Notes: generated by a model from the sequence alone, not told the origin. 20,824 nucleotides of DNA from Pseudomonadota bacterium (GCA_018819005.1 JAHJQU010000322.1:1-20824), one strand, 5' to 3'; numbered from the stretch's first letter, positions 7,268 through 15,430 are shown. Numbers and translations are program-made.

Positions 7268-8152
7268 TTATGATTTCAGTATTGAATCAATTCGCATATC
7301 CTTTTGCTGCCAGACAGAATTAATCCATTTCTGGAAATTTTCCCTGAATTCAGAATTGTTTACATAGTCTCCGATTATTTCACTGCTGATCGGAAGAGTT
7401 TCGACACTAACTCTTATTTCTCCAATTTTTCCGCATATAAAATCCCAGAAGCTCTTTGTTCCATCCGGATATACAATCGTGACATTTACTATCTGGTTAA
7501 GCTGTTCGCCCATTGCCGAAAGAACGAAGGCTACTCCTCCTGCCTTGGGGTTCAGCAAATTATAATACGGGGATTTTTGCCTCTTATGTTTTTCAGGGGT
7601 GAATCTGGTTCCCTCAACAAAATTCATCACGGATACAGGAAGTGTTTTAAATTTTTCACACGCCTTTCTGGTAATTTCTATATCTTTTCCTTTTAAATGT
7701 GGATATTTGTCAAGAAATGCCTTGGAATATCTCTTCATGAAGGGAAAGTCGAGCGCCCACCATGCAAGTCCCAAAAATGGAACCCATATCAGCTCTTTCT
7801 TGAGAAAAAATTTCAGAAAAGGTATTTTTCTGTGAAAAATTCTTTGTAGAACAAGTATGTCGGTCCACGACTGATGGGTGGCCAAAACCAGGTACCAGCC
7901 GTCCTGCTTAAGACCTTCAAGTCCTTTAACATCCCACGTTATATTGTTCATAAGCCTCTGGTTAAACGTATTGATTAGAATCCACTTGTCTGCAATGAAA
8001 GTTAAGAGCCAAGTGTAATGCTTTTTCCAGAAGGGCATGATTAATTTAAAAAATGCGACAACAAAAATCAGGATTGTCCAAAAGACGGTATTGACTGCAT
8101 AGAGAACAAGCGATAAAACTCCCCGAAGATTCGCCGGCAAAAAGCTAAGCAT
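7268..8152 (-). CDS. 1-acyl-glycerol-3-phosphate-type acyltransferase (PlsC/YihG-like)
   Basis: A 294-residue membrane-associated acyltransferase that transfers an acyl chain to a lysophospholipid. The N-terminus (residues 10-40) is a long hydrophobic segment. The catalytic HX4D motif is HQSWTD (His93, Asp98); the glycerophosphate-binding motif is FVEGTR (178-183). The run SPYYNLLNPKAGG that follows is characteristic of the YihG/LCLAT branch rather than classical PlsC. The start is supported by AAGGGA 8 nt upstream. A 179-bp inverted-repeat element lies 24 bp upstream, so if the gene is co-transcribed with the radical SAM gene above it, the transcript passes through that element. The acyl donor and lipid acceptor are not determinable here. 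Confidence 0.9.
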   Translation of the reverse strand: MLSFLPANLRGVLSLVLYAVNTVFWTILIFVVAFFKLIMPFWKKHYTWLLTFIADKWILINTFNQRLMNNITWDVKGLEGLKQDGWYLVLATHQSWTDILVLQRIFHRKIPFLKFFLKKELIWVPFLGLAWWALDFPFMKRYSKAFLDKYPHLKGKDIEITRKACEKFKTLPVSVMNFVEGTRFTPEKHKRQKSPYYNLLNPKAGGVAFVLSAMGEQLNQIVNVTIVYPDGTKSFWDFICGKIGEIRVSVETLPISSEIIGDYVNNSEFRENFQKWINSVWQQKDMRIDSILKS

Positions 8153-8176
8153 AATTTTTATCCCTTATAATATAGA

Positions 8177-8355
8177 TAGTGTCCATCCGGAAACCAAATT
8201 TGGACACATAAGTTTCCAATTCGGAAATAGGCAATTTTGGGCAAGCTCAAGGAAATCAAGGGATTGCGCGGAGACATACGCATTGTATGTCGCACAAGAA
8301 ATCCCGCAGATTGACACAGAGATCGCACAAAAGGGCCATTTCCGGATGGAAACTA
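8177..8355. repeat. Second inverted-repeat element family (TTTCCATCCGGAAA ends)
   Basis: A 179-bp non-coding unit bounded by 17-bp terminal inverted repeats with one mismatch: TAGTGTCCATCCGGAAA (8177-8193) and, on the opposite strand, TAGTTTCCATCCGGAAA (8339-8355). A third, diverged copy of the end motif (AGTTTCCAATTCGGAAATAG) lies internally at 8211-8230. The centre contains a perfect 7-bp hairpin GACATAC/GTATGTC (8273-8279 with 8285-8291), embedded in a longer imperfect stem. No protein is encoded. It lies between two minus-strand genes, 24 bp before the acyltransferase start. Confidence 0.75.
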
Positions 8356-8375
8356 GATATAAAACAGAAAATATA

Positions 8376-10148
8376 TTATGAACCGATCAACAATGTATGT
8401 TCGAATTCCTTAAACAGATCCTCCGCTTTTTTTGAAACTTCATTAAACTTCTTTATTGCCTGTTCACGAAATCCAGCATCAATTTTGAGTGCTTTTTTTC
8501 TGAGTAATTCAAATGACTTTTTACTTTGTTCAAAAAGGAGTCTGGCCTGCCCGAGAGTCTCTTTGGAATTAATTATAACTGATTCTGAATATTTTTCGAT
8601 CTGTTCGCGGAATTTGAAGTAGGATATCTCAAGGGAAGACTGAATTTTATCCATTTTAATCATTTCCCTTGTGATGGTATGAAAATGGTGCCCGATTATG
8701 CCAAACCGTATAGCTTCAGCAAATGTCTTTTTATGCCTGATAAAATTTCTTGCCACAAACCTTAAATAATGGAGGCCGTAGCGCGTAAAGGGCTGGCGAA
8801 AAAAGGAACCAAAAAAAATCCTTATATCTTCAGGACGCACCTTTCTCTGGAAAAACGGCGTGTTCCCGATGTTGTCAAGCAGGATATTGCACCTGGCGAA
8901 ATAATTTTTTAAATTCGGGTCATAAATATAATCCAGGACTCTTTTATAGCCGGCTTTTAATTTAGTGCTGTCCATTTTTGTTGTAAAGTTGGTACTCATT
9001 GAATGTGTATTGTTCCCGATCGAGTCACTCTTTATTCTGCCCTCCTTTTTTAATCTCGAAAAAAGAGTTGTACCGGGTAGAGCGATCAGGAGGCCTACCA
9101 TGGCCTGAGGAATTCCCGCTTTTTGTATGAAAGATATCTGCCGGTCAAATATGTCTTCAGCATCACTGTCAAACCCTATGATGAAACCTCCCATGACTCC
9201 CATTCCATGCTGCTGAATTTTATGCACGGCTTTATTTAAATCGGTTTTAAGATTCTGGAATTTTCCTGTTTCTTTCAACGCCTTTCTGGAAGGTGTTTCA
9301 ATTCCAATGAAGACTTCATTAAAACCCGCATCTTTCATCCCGTTCATAAGCTCTTCGTCATCTGCCAGATTTATGCTTGCTTCTGTGAAAAATCTGTAAA
9401 CATGGGCATGCTTTTTTTGCCATTCAGTCAGGGCCGGAAGCAAATCGCTTTTTACACGGTTTTTGTTTCCTATGAAATTATCATCAACAATAAAGACAGG
9501 GCCACGCCATTTAAGCTTGTATAGAGATTCAAGCTCATGAATAATATTATTACTTGATTTCAATCTCGGATTGTTCCCGTATGATATCCAAATATCACAG
9601 AATTCACACTTGAAGGGACATCCTCTCGAATATTGAATAGACATCGAGGAATAGGCCTCCATGTCAAGAAGATCAAACCTTGGTGTTGCGGAATTTGAAA
9701 GGTCAGGCCGTTTGCCTGGGATATATATTTTTTTCGCACAACCGTTCTCATAATCGTCGAGGAATATTTTCAGTGTCTCTTCGACCTCTCCAAGGACAAA
9801 GTGATCTACATCCTGTATCTCGTTATAACTTGAAGTCGGGTAAGGGCCGCCTGCAACAACCGGAACTTTAAGGCGCTTGCAGGCCGAAACGGCTTTAATA
9901 AAAGATTCTTTCTGGATCATCATCGCGGAAATAAATACAGCGTCCGCCCACAGAATGTCCTTTTCCATAAGAGGCCCGGTATTCATGTCTATAAGTCTGA
10001 AATTATATTTATCAGGAATAAGAGCAGCAATAGTAATCAGTCCGAGGGGAGGCATAGAGCTTTTTTTATGCACGAATTTAAGCGCATGCTTGAAGCTCCA
10101 GTATGTATTGCCTGGAACTTCGGGATATACAAGCAAAATATTTTTCAT
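8376..10148 (-). CDS. B12-binding radical SAM protein with DUF4070-like region and helical tail
   Basis: A 590-residue putative radical S-adenosylmethionine enzyme. The N-terminal part (about residues 1-140) is a cobalamin-binding-type Rossmann domain (NILLVYPEVP, then PPLGLITIAALIP and VVAGGPYPT) but lacks the canonical DxHxxG cobalamin ligand motif. The iron-sulfur motif CPFKCEFC gives Cys177, Cys181 and Cys184. The TIM-barrel follows to about residue 370, then a DUF4070-like region. Residues from about 499 to 590 form a long charged, heptad-like helical tail, longer than I expect for the family. I chose the ATG at 10148 because GGAG lies 6 nt upstream; the frame extends to a GTG at 10163, whose upstream region lacks such a site. 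Members may act on lipids or other small substrates; the reaction is unknown. Confidence 0.85.
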   Translation of the reverse strand: MKNILLVYPEVPGNTYWSFKHALKFVHKKSSMPPLGLITIAALIPDKYNFRLIDMNTGPLMEKDILWADAVFISAMMIQKESFIKAVSACKRLKVPVVAGGPYPTSSYNEIQDVDHFVLGEVEETLKIFLDDYENGCAKKIYIPGKRPDLSNSATPRFDLLDMEAYSSMSIQYSRGCPFKCEFCDIWISYGNNPRLKSSNNIIHELESLYKLKWRGPVFIVDDNFIGNKNRVKSDLLPALTEWQKKHAHVYRFFTEASINLADDEELMNGMKDAGFNEVFIGIETPSRKALKETGKFQNLKTDLNKAVHKIQQHGMGVMGGFIIGFDSDAEDIFDRQISFIQKAGIPQAMVGLLIALPGTTLFSRLKKEGRIKSDSIGNNTHSMSTNFTTKMDSTKLKAGYKRVLDYIYDPNLKNYFARCNILLDNIGNTPFFQRKVRPEDIRIFFGSFFRQPFTRYGLHYLRFVARNFIRHKKTFAEAIRFGIIGHHFHTITREMIKMDKIQSSLEISYFKFREQIEKYSESVIINSKETLGQARLLFEQSKKSFELLRKKALKIDAGFREQAIKKFNEVSKKAEDLFKEFEHTLLIGS

Positions 10149-10312
10149 TTTATGCTCCATCACACGGATAATTTAATGAAAAGAGAATTAACATAGCGTC
10201 TTATAATTTGTATCAAGAATAATTGAAACAGGCAGGAAATAAAACAGTAATCTGAAATTTTACAAAAGTTTTACATAGGCAAGGCTGGGTTAAAAAGCGA
10301 AATATTCGGGCG

Positions 10313-10341
10313 TTGACATAAAATATAAGGTGTTGTAGTAA
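10313..10341 (+). promoter_or_regulatory. Promoter candidate for the histidine kinase gene
   Basis: A perfect TTGACA (10313-10318) is followed after 17 nt by TAGTAA (10336-10341), a poor -10 match. The predicted transcript would begin within about 5 nt of the ATG at 10353, which itself has no ribosome binding site, so a nearly leaderless mRNA is possible. Confidence 0.3.
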
Positions 10342-10352
10342 CTTGTTATATT

Positions 10353-11297
10353 ATGGACCAGTCGAAATGGTTTTATCCGATTATTGTTTTTATTTTTTCC
10401 GTTCTGGCTCTGGCAGCCTCGCTTTTCCTGTTTATATACTGGTATATGGAGGTCAGCACAGGTCTTGAGGCCGTTGTTGCCCGGTTTAACCTCGAGCCGT
10501 CGGTCGTTCTTGAATCACGCACATGGGTAGTTATTCTGGTATTATCCCTTCTTGTCGGGATAATACTACTCGGGATATTTACCATATTCGTGTATAATTT
10601 TAAGACTTATCAGTTATATCGGCTTCAGCAGAACTTTATAAATAATTTTACACATGAACTTAAAACTCCTGTAACTTCCCTGAAGCTGTTTCTTGAGACT
10701 CTTTCCAAGCACGAGCTATCAAGGGCCGAACAACTTAAATATATCGGTTACATGATAAATGATATTGTAAGGCTTTCGGACAATATCGGGCGGATACTTG
10801 ATCTTGCCAGGATTGAGAGCAAAAGCTTTAAGGGCGGATTTATAGAGTCGGATCTCGTTGCAGTTGTGGAGTCCTTTTGCAAGACAAACAAACATCTTTT
10901 CCCTGGATGTGAGATAACTGTGCATAACCCTTCAGAAAGACCGTTTATACATAAGGTTAACCTCTATCTTTTTAAAATGCTTATTATGAACCTTCTGACA
11001 AATGCGTTTAAATATAATGATTCAAAACAACCGAGAATCGATATTTCTTTTGACTTGCAAAAACAAAAAATTCTCATAAAATTTGAAGACAACGGTATTG
11101 GAATTGAAAAGACTCAGATAAAAAAGATTTTCAGAAAATTTTATCAGATCGGTCAGTATAAGGATATGACTGCAAAAGGAAGCGGGCTCGGTCTTCATTT
11201 AGTTCAGAACATAGCGCGAATCCATAAGGGAAAAGTAGTTCCTGAAAGTAAGGGAACCGGAAAAGGATCTGTTTTTACGCTTATATTGCCTGAATAA
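10353..11297 (+). CDS. Membrane sensor histidine kinase
   Basis: A 314-residue sensor kinase of a two-component system. Two transmembrane helices (about residues 8-31 and 57-80) flank a short 25-residue periplasmic loop, too small for an ordinary ligand-binding domain, so it may sense membrane state or act through a partner. Next come an H-box NFTHELKTPVTSL with His101, an N-box NLLTNAFKYND, G1 DNGIGIE, the F-box KIFRKFYQ and G2 GSGLGLHLV. There is no HAMP domain of usual length between TM2 and the H-box. The response regulator follows 64 bp downstream in the same direction and is the obvious partner. No Shine-Dalgarno sequence is seen at the ATG. The signal and targets are unknown. Confidence 0.92.
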   Translation: MDQSKWFYPIIVFIFSVLALAASLFLFIYWYMEVSTGLEAVVARFNLEPSVVLESRTWVVILVLSLLVGIILLGIFTIFVYNFKTYQLYRLQQNFINNFTHELKTPVTSLKLFLETLSKHELSRAEQLKYIGYMINDIVRLSDNIGRILDLARIESKSFKGGFIESDLVAVVESFCKTNKHLFPGCEITVHNPSERPFIHKVNLYLFKMLIMNLLTNAFKYNDSKQPRIDISFDLQKQKILIKFEDNGIGIEKTQIKKIFRKFYQIGQYKDMTAKGSGLGLHLVQNIARIHKGKVVPESKGTGKGSVFTLILPE

Positions 11298-11361
11298 GAC
11301 AATATAAGTATCATAAAATGCCTATCTTTTCGTATAGGTAAAGGAATAAAGAAAACATATT

Positions 11362-12093
11362 ATGAAGAGTTTCGGGGGAAAGCGCATCCTTGTTATAGAA
11401 GATGACGTCCATATAGCCGAAGGGCTTAAGCTGAATCTTTCTCTTCAGGGGTATGATGTGAGTATAGCTGAAAACGGCGTCTCCGGCCTAAGGAAATGGA
11501 GAGAGTTGAAGCCGGACCTTATTGTGCTCGATATCATGCTTCCCGGAATAGATGGGCTGTCCGTCCTTCAAAGTATTCGCCTTGAGGATGAAAGAATCCC
11601 GATTTTAATACTGTCTGCAAAATCAGAACCGGATGACAGAATAAAGGGACTTTCATGCGGTGTGGATGATTATCTTTCAAAGCCTTTTAATCTGGAGGAA
11701 TTTCTCCTCAGGGTTGAACGCCTCCTTGTCAGGGCGTCCTGGTCAATTGAAGAAGAGAATCTAAAAATAAAAACAGGTGTTTCAGGTGATAAGATATATG
11801 CTTTTGGAGACAACACAATTGATTTCGAAAAATCGATTGCAATGTGCAGAGTCGGAAAAATAATTCTTACGGAGCAGGAGATCAAATTACTGAAACTTTT
11901 TATTGCAAACAGGGGAAAACCCCTTTCGAGAAGAAAGCTCCTTGAAATAGGTTGGGGATATACCGGCATAACTACAACAAGGACTGTAGATAATTTTATA
12001 GTCCGTTTCAGAAAATATTTCGAGGTTGATCCAAAGAAACCACGCTATTTTAAGAGCCTCAGGCTTGTAGGATATCTTTTTGACCATGATTGA
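11362..12093 (+). CDS. OmpR/PhoB-family response regulator
   Basis: A 243-residue two-component output regulator. The receiver domain occupies residues 8-120, with the acidic pair Glu13-Asp14-Asp15, phospho-acceptor Asp57 in LIVLDIMLPG, Ser85 in ILSAKS, and Lys107 in LSKPF. After a linker, a winged-helix DNA-binding domain runs from about 145 to 240 (ILTEQEIKLLKLFIANRGKPLSRRKLLE, then TRTVDNFIVRFRKYFEVDPKKPRYFKSLRLVGYLF). It lies 64 bp behind the kinase gene and is presumably its partner. The TGA stop at 12091-12093 is also the first three bases of an inverted-repeat element. The spacer before it has a small hairpin (CCTAT/ATAGG near 11322) and an AGGA some 15 nt from the ATG, so initiation signals are weak. 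Confidence 0.93.
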   Translation: MKSFGGKRILVIEDDVHIAEGLKLNLSLQGYDVSIAENGVSGLRKWRELKPDLIVLDIMLPGIDGLSVLQSIRLEDERIPILILSAKSEPDDRIKGLSCGVDDYLSKPFNLEEFLLRVERLLVRASWSIEEENLKIKTGVSGDKIYAFGDNTIDFEKSIAMCRVGKIILTEQEIKLLKLFIANRGKPLSRRKLLEIGWGYTGITTTRTVDNFIVRFRKYFEVDPKKPRYFKSLRLVGYLFDHD

Positions 12094-12223
12094 CGGCTTC
12101 GTAAAAAGTCAATTTTTCACACGAAGGCACAAAGGCACGAAGAAAGGCCGATTGAAAACATTCAGGTTTTTCTTTGTGTCCTCCGCGATCTTTGTGTGAG
12201 AACGACTTTTTACGAAGCCATCA
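12091..12223. repeat. Long-palindromic dispersed element, copy B (inverted orientation)
   Basis: The best-preserved copy. The left end TGACGGCTTCGTAAAAAGTC matches the inverse of the right end (12204-12223) at 19 of 20 positions. The interior reads, on the opposite strand, as the same sequence as copies A and C (ACACAAAGATC, GGAGGACACAAAGAAAAACC, TTTCTTCGTGCC). The two halves pair with each other over most of their length. The first three bases serve as the stop codon of the response regulator gene. No coding capacity. Confidence 0.9.
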
Positions 12224-12307
12224 TTATTAATTGAAAAATATTCTTGCTTGCATTCAGGCTTTTAGTTTATTGAAGGCCTCTTTAAAATAACAACAGAAGG
12301 GAAAAAA

Positions 12308-13423
12308 ATGGAATTCAAGGTCGCAAAAATCAAACAGGATCTTTCTATTGACGTTTATGCGATTGCCGACCTGATTGCTACGACACAGAGGGAAAGCGGT
12401 GAAATTCCCTGGTGTGACGGCCAGAAAACAGACCCGTGGGATCATGTAGAGGCTGCGATGGGGCTGACTATAGGAGGATACTTTAAGGAGGCGCAACTTG
12501 CATTTGAGTGGCTTTCACGTGTGCAGCTTTCAGACGGAAGCTGGTTTTCATCTTACATGAATGGTGTTCCCGAGGACAAAACCCGTGAGGCAAATATGGC
12601 TTCATATGTTGCGGTTGGAGTTTTTCATTATTTTCTCATAACCGGAGATAAAGCGTTTCTTAATAAAATGTGGAATACTGTCAGGCGTGCAATAGATTTT
12701 ACAATCAGGCTGCAGGCACCGGGTGGAGAAATATACTGGGCAATAAGCCCTGAAGATAAAATAGATCCCATGGCTTTATTAACCGGCTCAAGCTCGATAT
12801 TTATGAGCCTCAAATGCGCTATATCGGTTTCACAGATACTTGGCCACGAAATGCCCGAATGGGCAGATTCGCTGAAAAAGCTTGGGGATGCTATAAGGAA
12901 TAAGCCATATCTCTTCAATATGACCAAATCACGTTTCTCAATGGACTGGTTCTATCCTGTGCTGACCGGAGCCATCACAGGCATAGAGGCTCAGAAGCGG
13001 ATAAGCAGGTCATGGGGAAAATTTATAGTTAAGGGCCAGGGTGTCCGATGTGTCTCAGACGAGCCGTGGGTGACAATTGCGGAAACCTGCGAACTCTCTC
13101 TTGCCCTTTCAGCGATTGGGAATTTCAATCTTTCACAAATATTATTTGGATGGATTTGTGGCAAAATATATGAAGACGGGTCATACTGGTGCGGCTTTAC
13201 TGTGCCGGATATGACCATATGGCCTGTAGAAAAAATCACATGGACAAACGCCGGAGTTCTCATGGCGGCTGATGCCATTTATAATCTTACGCCAGCAAGC
13301 AGGCTTTTTTGCCACGACTCATGGAATTTATCCTCTCTTTCTTCTTCAGGTGAGAAAGAGAAAGATAACAATATCTGTAAGTTGGTCGATTCGGAACTGA
13401 AGTCTAATATTCTTCATATATAA
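12308..13423 (+). CDS. Alpha/alpha-toroid protein (prenyltransferase/six-hairpin-like)
   Basis: A 371-residue protein whose helical, Trp-rich pattern resembles (alpha/alpha) barrel enzymes such as terpene cyclases, prenyltransferases and six-hairpin glycosidases. Visible signs: PWCDGQKTDPWDHVEAAMGL (residues 34-53), a QW-like motif QLSDGSW (73-79), a second YEDGSYWCG late in the protein, and regularly spaced amphipathic helices between. No transmembrane segment or signal peptide is evident, so it is probably cytosolic. GAAGG upstream of the ATG supports the start. It is followed at 78 bp by a hexapeptide acyltransferase. Similar proteins are often labelled prenyltransferase-like in databases without experimental proof; I assign fold class only, not a reaction. 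Confidence 0.65.
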   Translation: MEFKVAKIKQDLSIDVYAIADLIATTQRESGEIPWCDGQKTDPWDHVEAAMGLTIGGYFKEAQLAFEWLSRVQLSDGSWFSSYMNGVPEDKTREANMASYVAVGVFHYFLITGDKAFLNKMWNTVRRAIDFTIRLQAPGGEIYWAISPEDKIDPMALLTGSSSIFMSLKCAISVSQILGHEMPEWADSLKKLGDAIRNKPYLFNMTKSRFSMDWFYPVLTGAITGIEAQKRISRSWGKFIVKGQGVRCVSDEPWVTIAETCELSLALSAIGNFNLSQILFGWICGKIYEDGSYWCGFTVPDMTIWPVEKITWTNAGVLMAADAIYNLTPASRLFCHDSWNLSSLSSSGEKEKDNNICKLVDSELKSNILHI

Positions 13424-13501
13424 TTGTGGATCACTTTAGAAAGAGTTGGTGATCTTGGACTCCTTTCTTCCAGCTAATTTGCCTGTTGAGGATCGTTTAG
13501 T

Positions 13502-14221
13502 TTGAAAAAAGATCATCGTCCCTATTTTATTAAAAAATCCTATCTTAAATTCCAGAGATTTTACGTTGACCATTTTTTAAGGCCCCATTTCGAATCTCTC
13601 GGGAAGGGGTCTAATTTCATGAGACCCTGGCATGTCGAGGTGTTTGGTTCTCCTGTTGTACTTGGCGACTATGCAACCGTGATTGCCACTCCGGATAAAA
13701 AAATCAGGCTTTCCGTTTGGTCTGAAAAAAAGGATATGGGCCGGATTCATATAGGCAGCTTCTGCATAATCTGCGCGGGTGTCAGAATAAGTTCGGCCTC
13801 CGAAATACTTATCGGTGACAACTGCATGATAGCAAGCGGTTCATATATAACCGATTCGGACTGGCATGATATATATGACAGGGTTTCAACCGGAAAAAGC
13901 AAACCTGTGAGAATTGAAAATAATGTCTGGATTGGGGACAGCGCTATCATATGCAAGGGAGTAGTTATCGGTGAAAACAGTATAATAGGGGCAGGCTCGG
14001 TTGTGGTAAGCGAGATTCCTCCAAATTCCATTGCAGCGGGAAACCCTGCAAAAGTTGTAAGATCTCTTAATGCGAATGAAAAAATTACTGCCAGAGAAAG
14101 CTTTTTTTCCGACCCGGTCCGACTCTCCATGTATTTTGATGCAATGGACAGGGAAACGCTGATGGGAAATTCTTTTTTTCACTGGCTTCGTTATATCCTG
14201 TTCCCTAGGAAAGGGGACTGA
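13502..14221 (+). CDS. Left-handed beta-helix (hexapeptide) acyltransferase
   Basis: A 239-residue acyl- or acetyltransferase of the WbbJ/maltose-acetyltransferase type, modifying sugars or similar acceptors. Hexapeptide turns are visible: ICAGVRI, IGDNCMIASGSYI, IENNVWIGDSAIICKGVVIGENSIIGAGSVV. They are interrupted by the catalytic loop DSDWHDIYDR, whose His is the likely base, and end with the family signature AAGNPAKVVRSL. An N-terminal region of about 75 residues (basic, aromatic) and a C-terminal tail (to YILFPRKGD) extend the barrel. The start is a TTG with GAGGA 9 nt upstream; the next in-frame ATG (13619) would still keep the barrel. It probably forms an operon with the toroid-protein gene. 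The acceptor is unknown, perhaps the product or partner of that gene. Confidence 0.87.
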   Translation: MKKDHRPYFIKKSYLKFQRFYVDHFLRPHFESLGKGSNFMRPWHVEVFGSPVVLGDYATVIATPDKKIRLSVWSEKKDMGRIHIGSFCIICAGVRISSASEILIGDNCMIASGSYITDSDWHDIYDRVSTGKSKPVRIENNVWIGDSAIICKGVVIGENSIIGAGSVVVSEIPPNSIAAGNPAKVVRSLNANEKITARESFFSDPVRLSMYFDAMDRETLMGNSFFHWLRYILFPRKGD

Positions 14222-14224
14222 GTG

Positions 14225-14252
14225 TCCAGACTGTTTCAATCAGCAGTCTGGA
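14225..14252. terminator. Bidirectional terminator hairpin between convergent genes
   Basis: A perfect 9-bp stem TCCAGACTG (14225-14233) / CAGTCTGGA (14244-14252) with a 10-nt loop. It begins 3 bp after the acyltransferase stop, and the loop contains the stop codon of the opposing MFS gene (14236-14238). No long T-tract follows on either strand. Confidence 0.55.
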
Positions 14253-15381
14253 ATATCTTGAAAAATATCCCTCCGGAGAGGGCGATAAGGCTGCTGAAAG
14301 CAAAAAGAGCAAAAGAGCCCGCCTGCTCATAAATCCAACCGCTTAGAAAAAAACCAACCATAAGGCCAAACCCGTATGTAACCGCATTATTTAAAGATTG
14401 CCCGAGGGTCTTTGTTTCATCTGATGTCATGGAATCAATATAAAGAATGCTGGATATATGAAAAGCGCCATATGTCAAAGCATGGGTAGTCTGGGATATA
14501 AGGATAAGGGCTGGGGATTTTACCAGGGAAAGCGTTAACCACCTTGCTACTGCTGTAACGAATGCAACAGTGATAACTGTTTCTGTTGAAAAACGTTTAA
14601 AAATACGGTCAGAATTTATCATTACAAGTATTTCGGCAATTGAAGCTATTGCCCAGGCAGTTCCTATGAATGTGCGGTCGTAACCTAAATTTTCAAGATG
14701 AATTGAGAAAAACCCATAATATGCTCCGTGGCTTACAAGCATCAGAAAAGCGCTTGAAAGGAAAAAAATAACGCGTTTTTTTTTAAAAAGGACTTTTGCC
14801 TCGCTCAAAAAAGGTTTGCTGTTTTTTGGCTTTATATCGGGAATCTTAACTGCAAATGCTGCCTGAATTACAGATCCGGCAAGAATCAGAGACAGAATTA
14901 TCCGTATAGGGTAAATGTCGAGAACCTTACCCAGTAAAAAGACTGTCACGATGAAGGCGATTGTGCCCCAGACTCTTATGCTTCCGTAACTCTTCTTCAT
15001 GCTCCCGAGGATGTCTATCGTGAAGGCTTCAAGAAAAGAGATGATCGGAGAATAAAATATTGTGTAACAGACAGTAACCGCAAGCATGGGCCAGAAATCA
15101 GATGTGAAAAGATAAATGCACCAGATTGCCGCGCTTATAAAATGGCATGACAGATATATGGATTTCCGGGCCTGAAAGCGGTCGGCAAGGGCGCTCAGGA
15201 GCAGGGGAGATAAAACCATCACAACAGACCTTGAGGCAGAAATGACTCCTATTTGAAAACCTGTGAAACCAAGTTTATAGCAGTACAGGTTAAAATAGGG
15301 TAAAAATACTCCCATTACACCGAAGTACAGAAAGTACTGTGATGCAAGGACTGCTCTCCCCGAAGCGATCACTTTATTCAT
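14236..15381 (-). CDS. MFS permease (PPP/nucleoside-symporter-like)
   Basis: A 381-residue inner-membrane transporter with about twelve hydrophobic helices in two halves joined by a Lys-rich loop near the middle (SEAKVLFKKKRV). The N-terminal GVFLPYFNLYCYKLGFTGFQIG and the loop ALADRFQARK resemble the MFS_1-like group that includes 3-phenylpropionate and nucleoside-type carriers. The start ATG at 15381 has no Shine-Dalgarno sequence but is preceded by a good -10-like TATTAT ending 6 nt away, so the mRNA may be leaderless. The gene is convergent with the acyltransferase gene and divergent from hsp20. The substrate is unknown; the position next to the toroid/acyltransferase pair invites, but does not prove, a role in exporting or importing their product. 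Confidence 0.85.
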   Translation of the reverse strand: MNKVIASGRAVLASQYFLYFGVMGVFLPYFNLYCYKLGFTGFQIGVISASRSVVMVLSPLLLSALADRFQARKSIYLSCHFISAAIWCIYLFTSDFWPMLAVTVCYTIFYSPIISFLEAFTIDILGSMKKSYGSIRVWGTIAFIVTVFLLGKVLDIYPIRIILSLILAGSVIQAAFAVKIPDIKPKNSKPFLSEAKVLFKKKRVIFFLSSAFLMLVSHGAYYGFFSIHLENLGYDRTFIGTAWAIASIAEILVMINSDRIFKRFSTETVITVAFVTAVARWLTLSLVKSPALILISQTTHALTYGAFHISSILYIDSMTSDETKTLGQSLNNAVTYGFGLMVGFFLSGWIYEQAGSFALFAFSSLIALSGGIFFKIFQTAD

Positions 15382-15387
15382 GTTTAT

Positions 15388-15416
15388 ATAATATGTTATT
15401 TGGCAGCAGACTGCAA
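15388..15416 (-). promoter_or_regulatory. Promoter candidate for the MFS gene
   Basis: On the minus strand, TTGCAG (15416-15411) and TATTAT (15393-15388) are spaced by 17 nt. The -10 matches consensus at five of six positions; the -35 at three. The expected start site falls on or next to the ATG at 15381. The -35 overlaps a perfect 10-bp palindrome TGCAATTGCA (15412-15421), a possible operator. Confidence 0.4.
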
Positions 15417-15430
15417 TTGCAATATGGGGT

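Noticed and set aside
15400..15421. Sigma-54-like TTGGCA...TTGCA between MFS and hsp20
   Set aside because: Spacing between the GG and the first GC is 9, not 10, and the second GC is too far; not a valid -24/-12 promoter.
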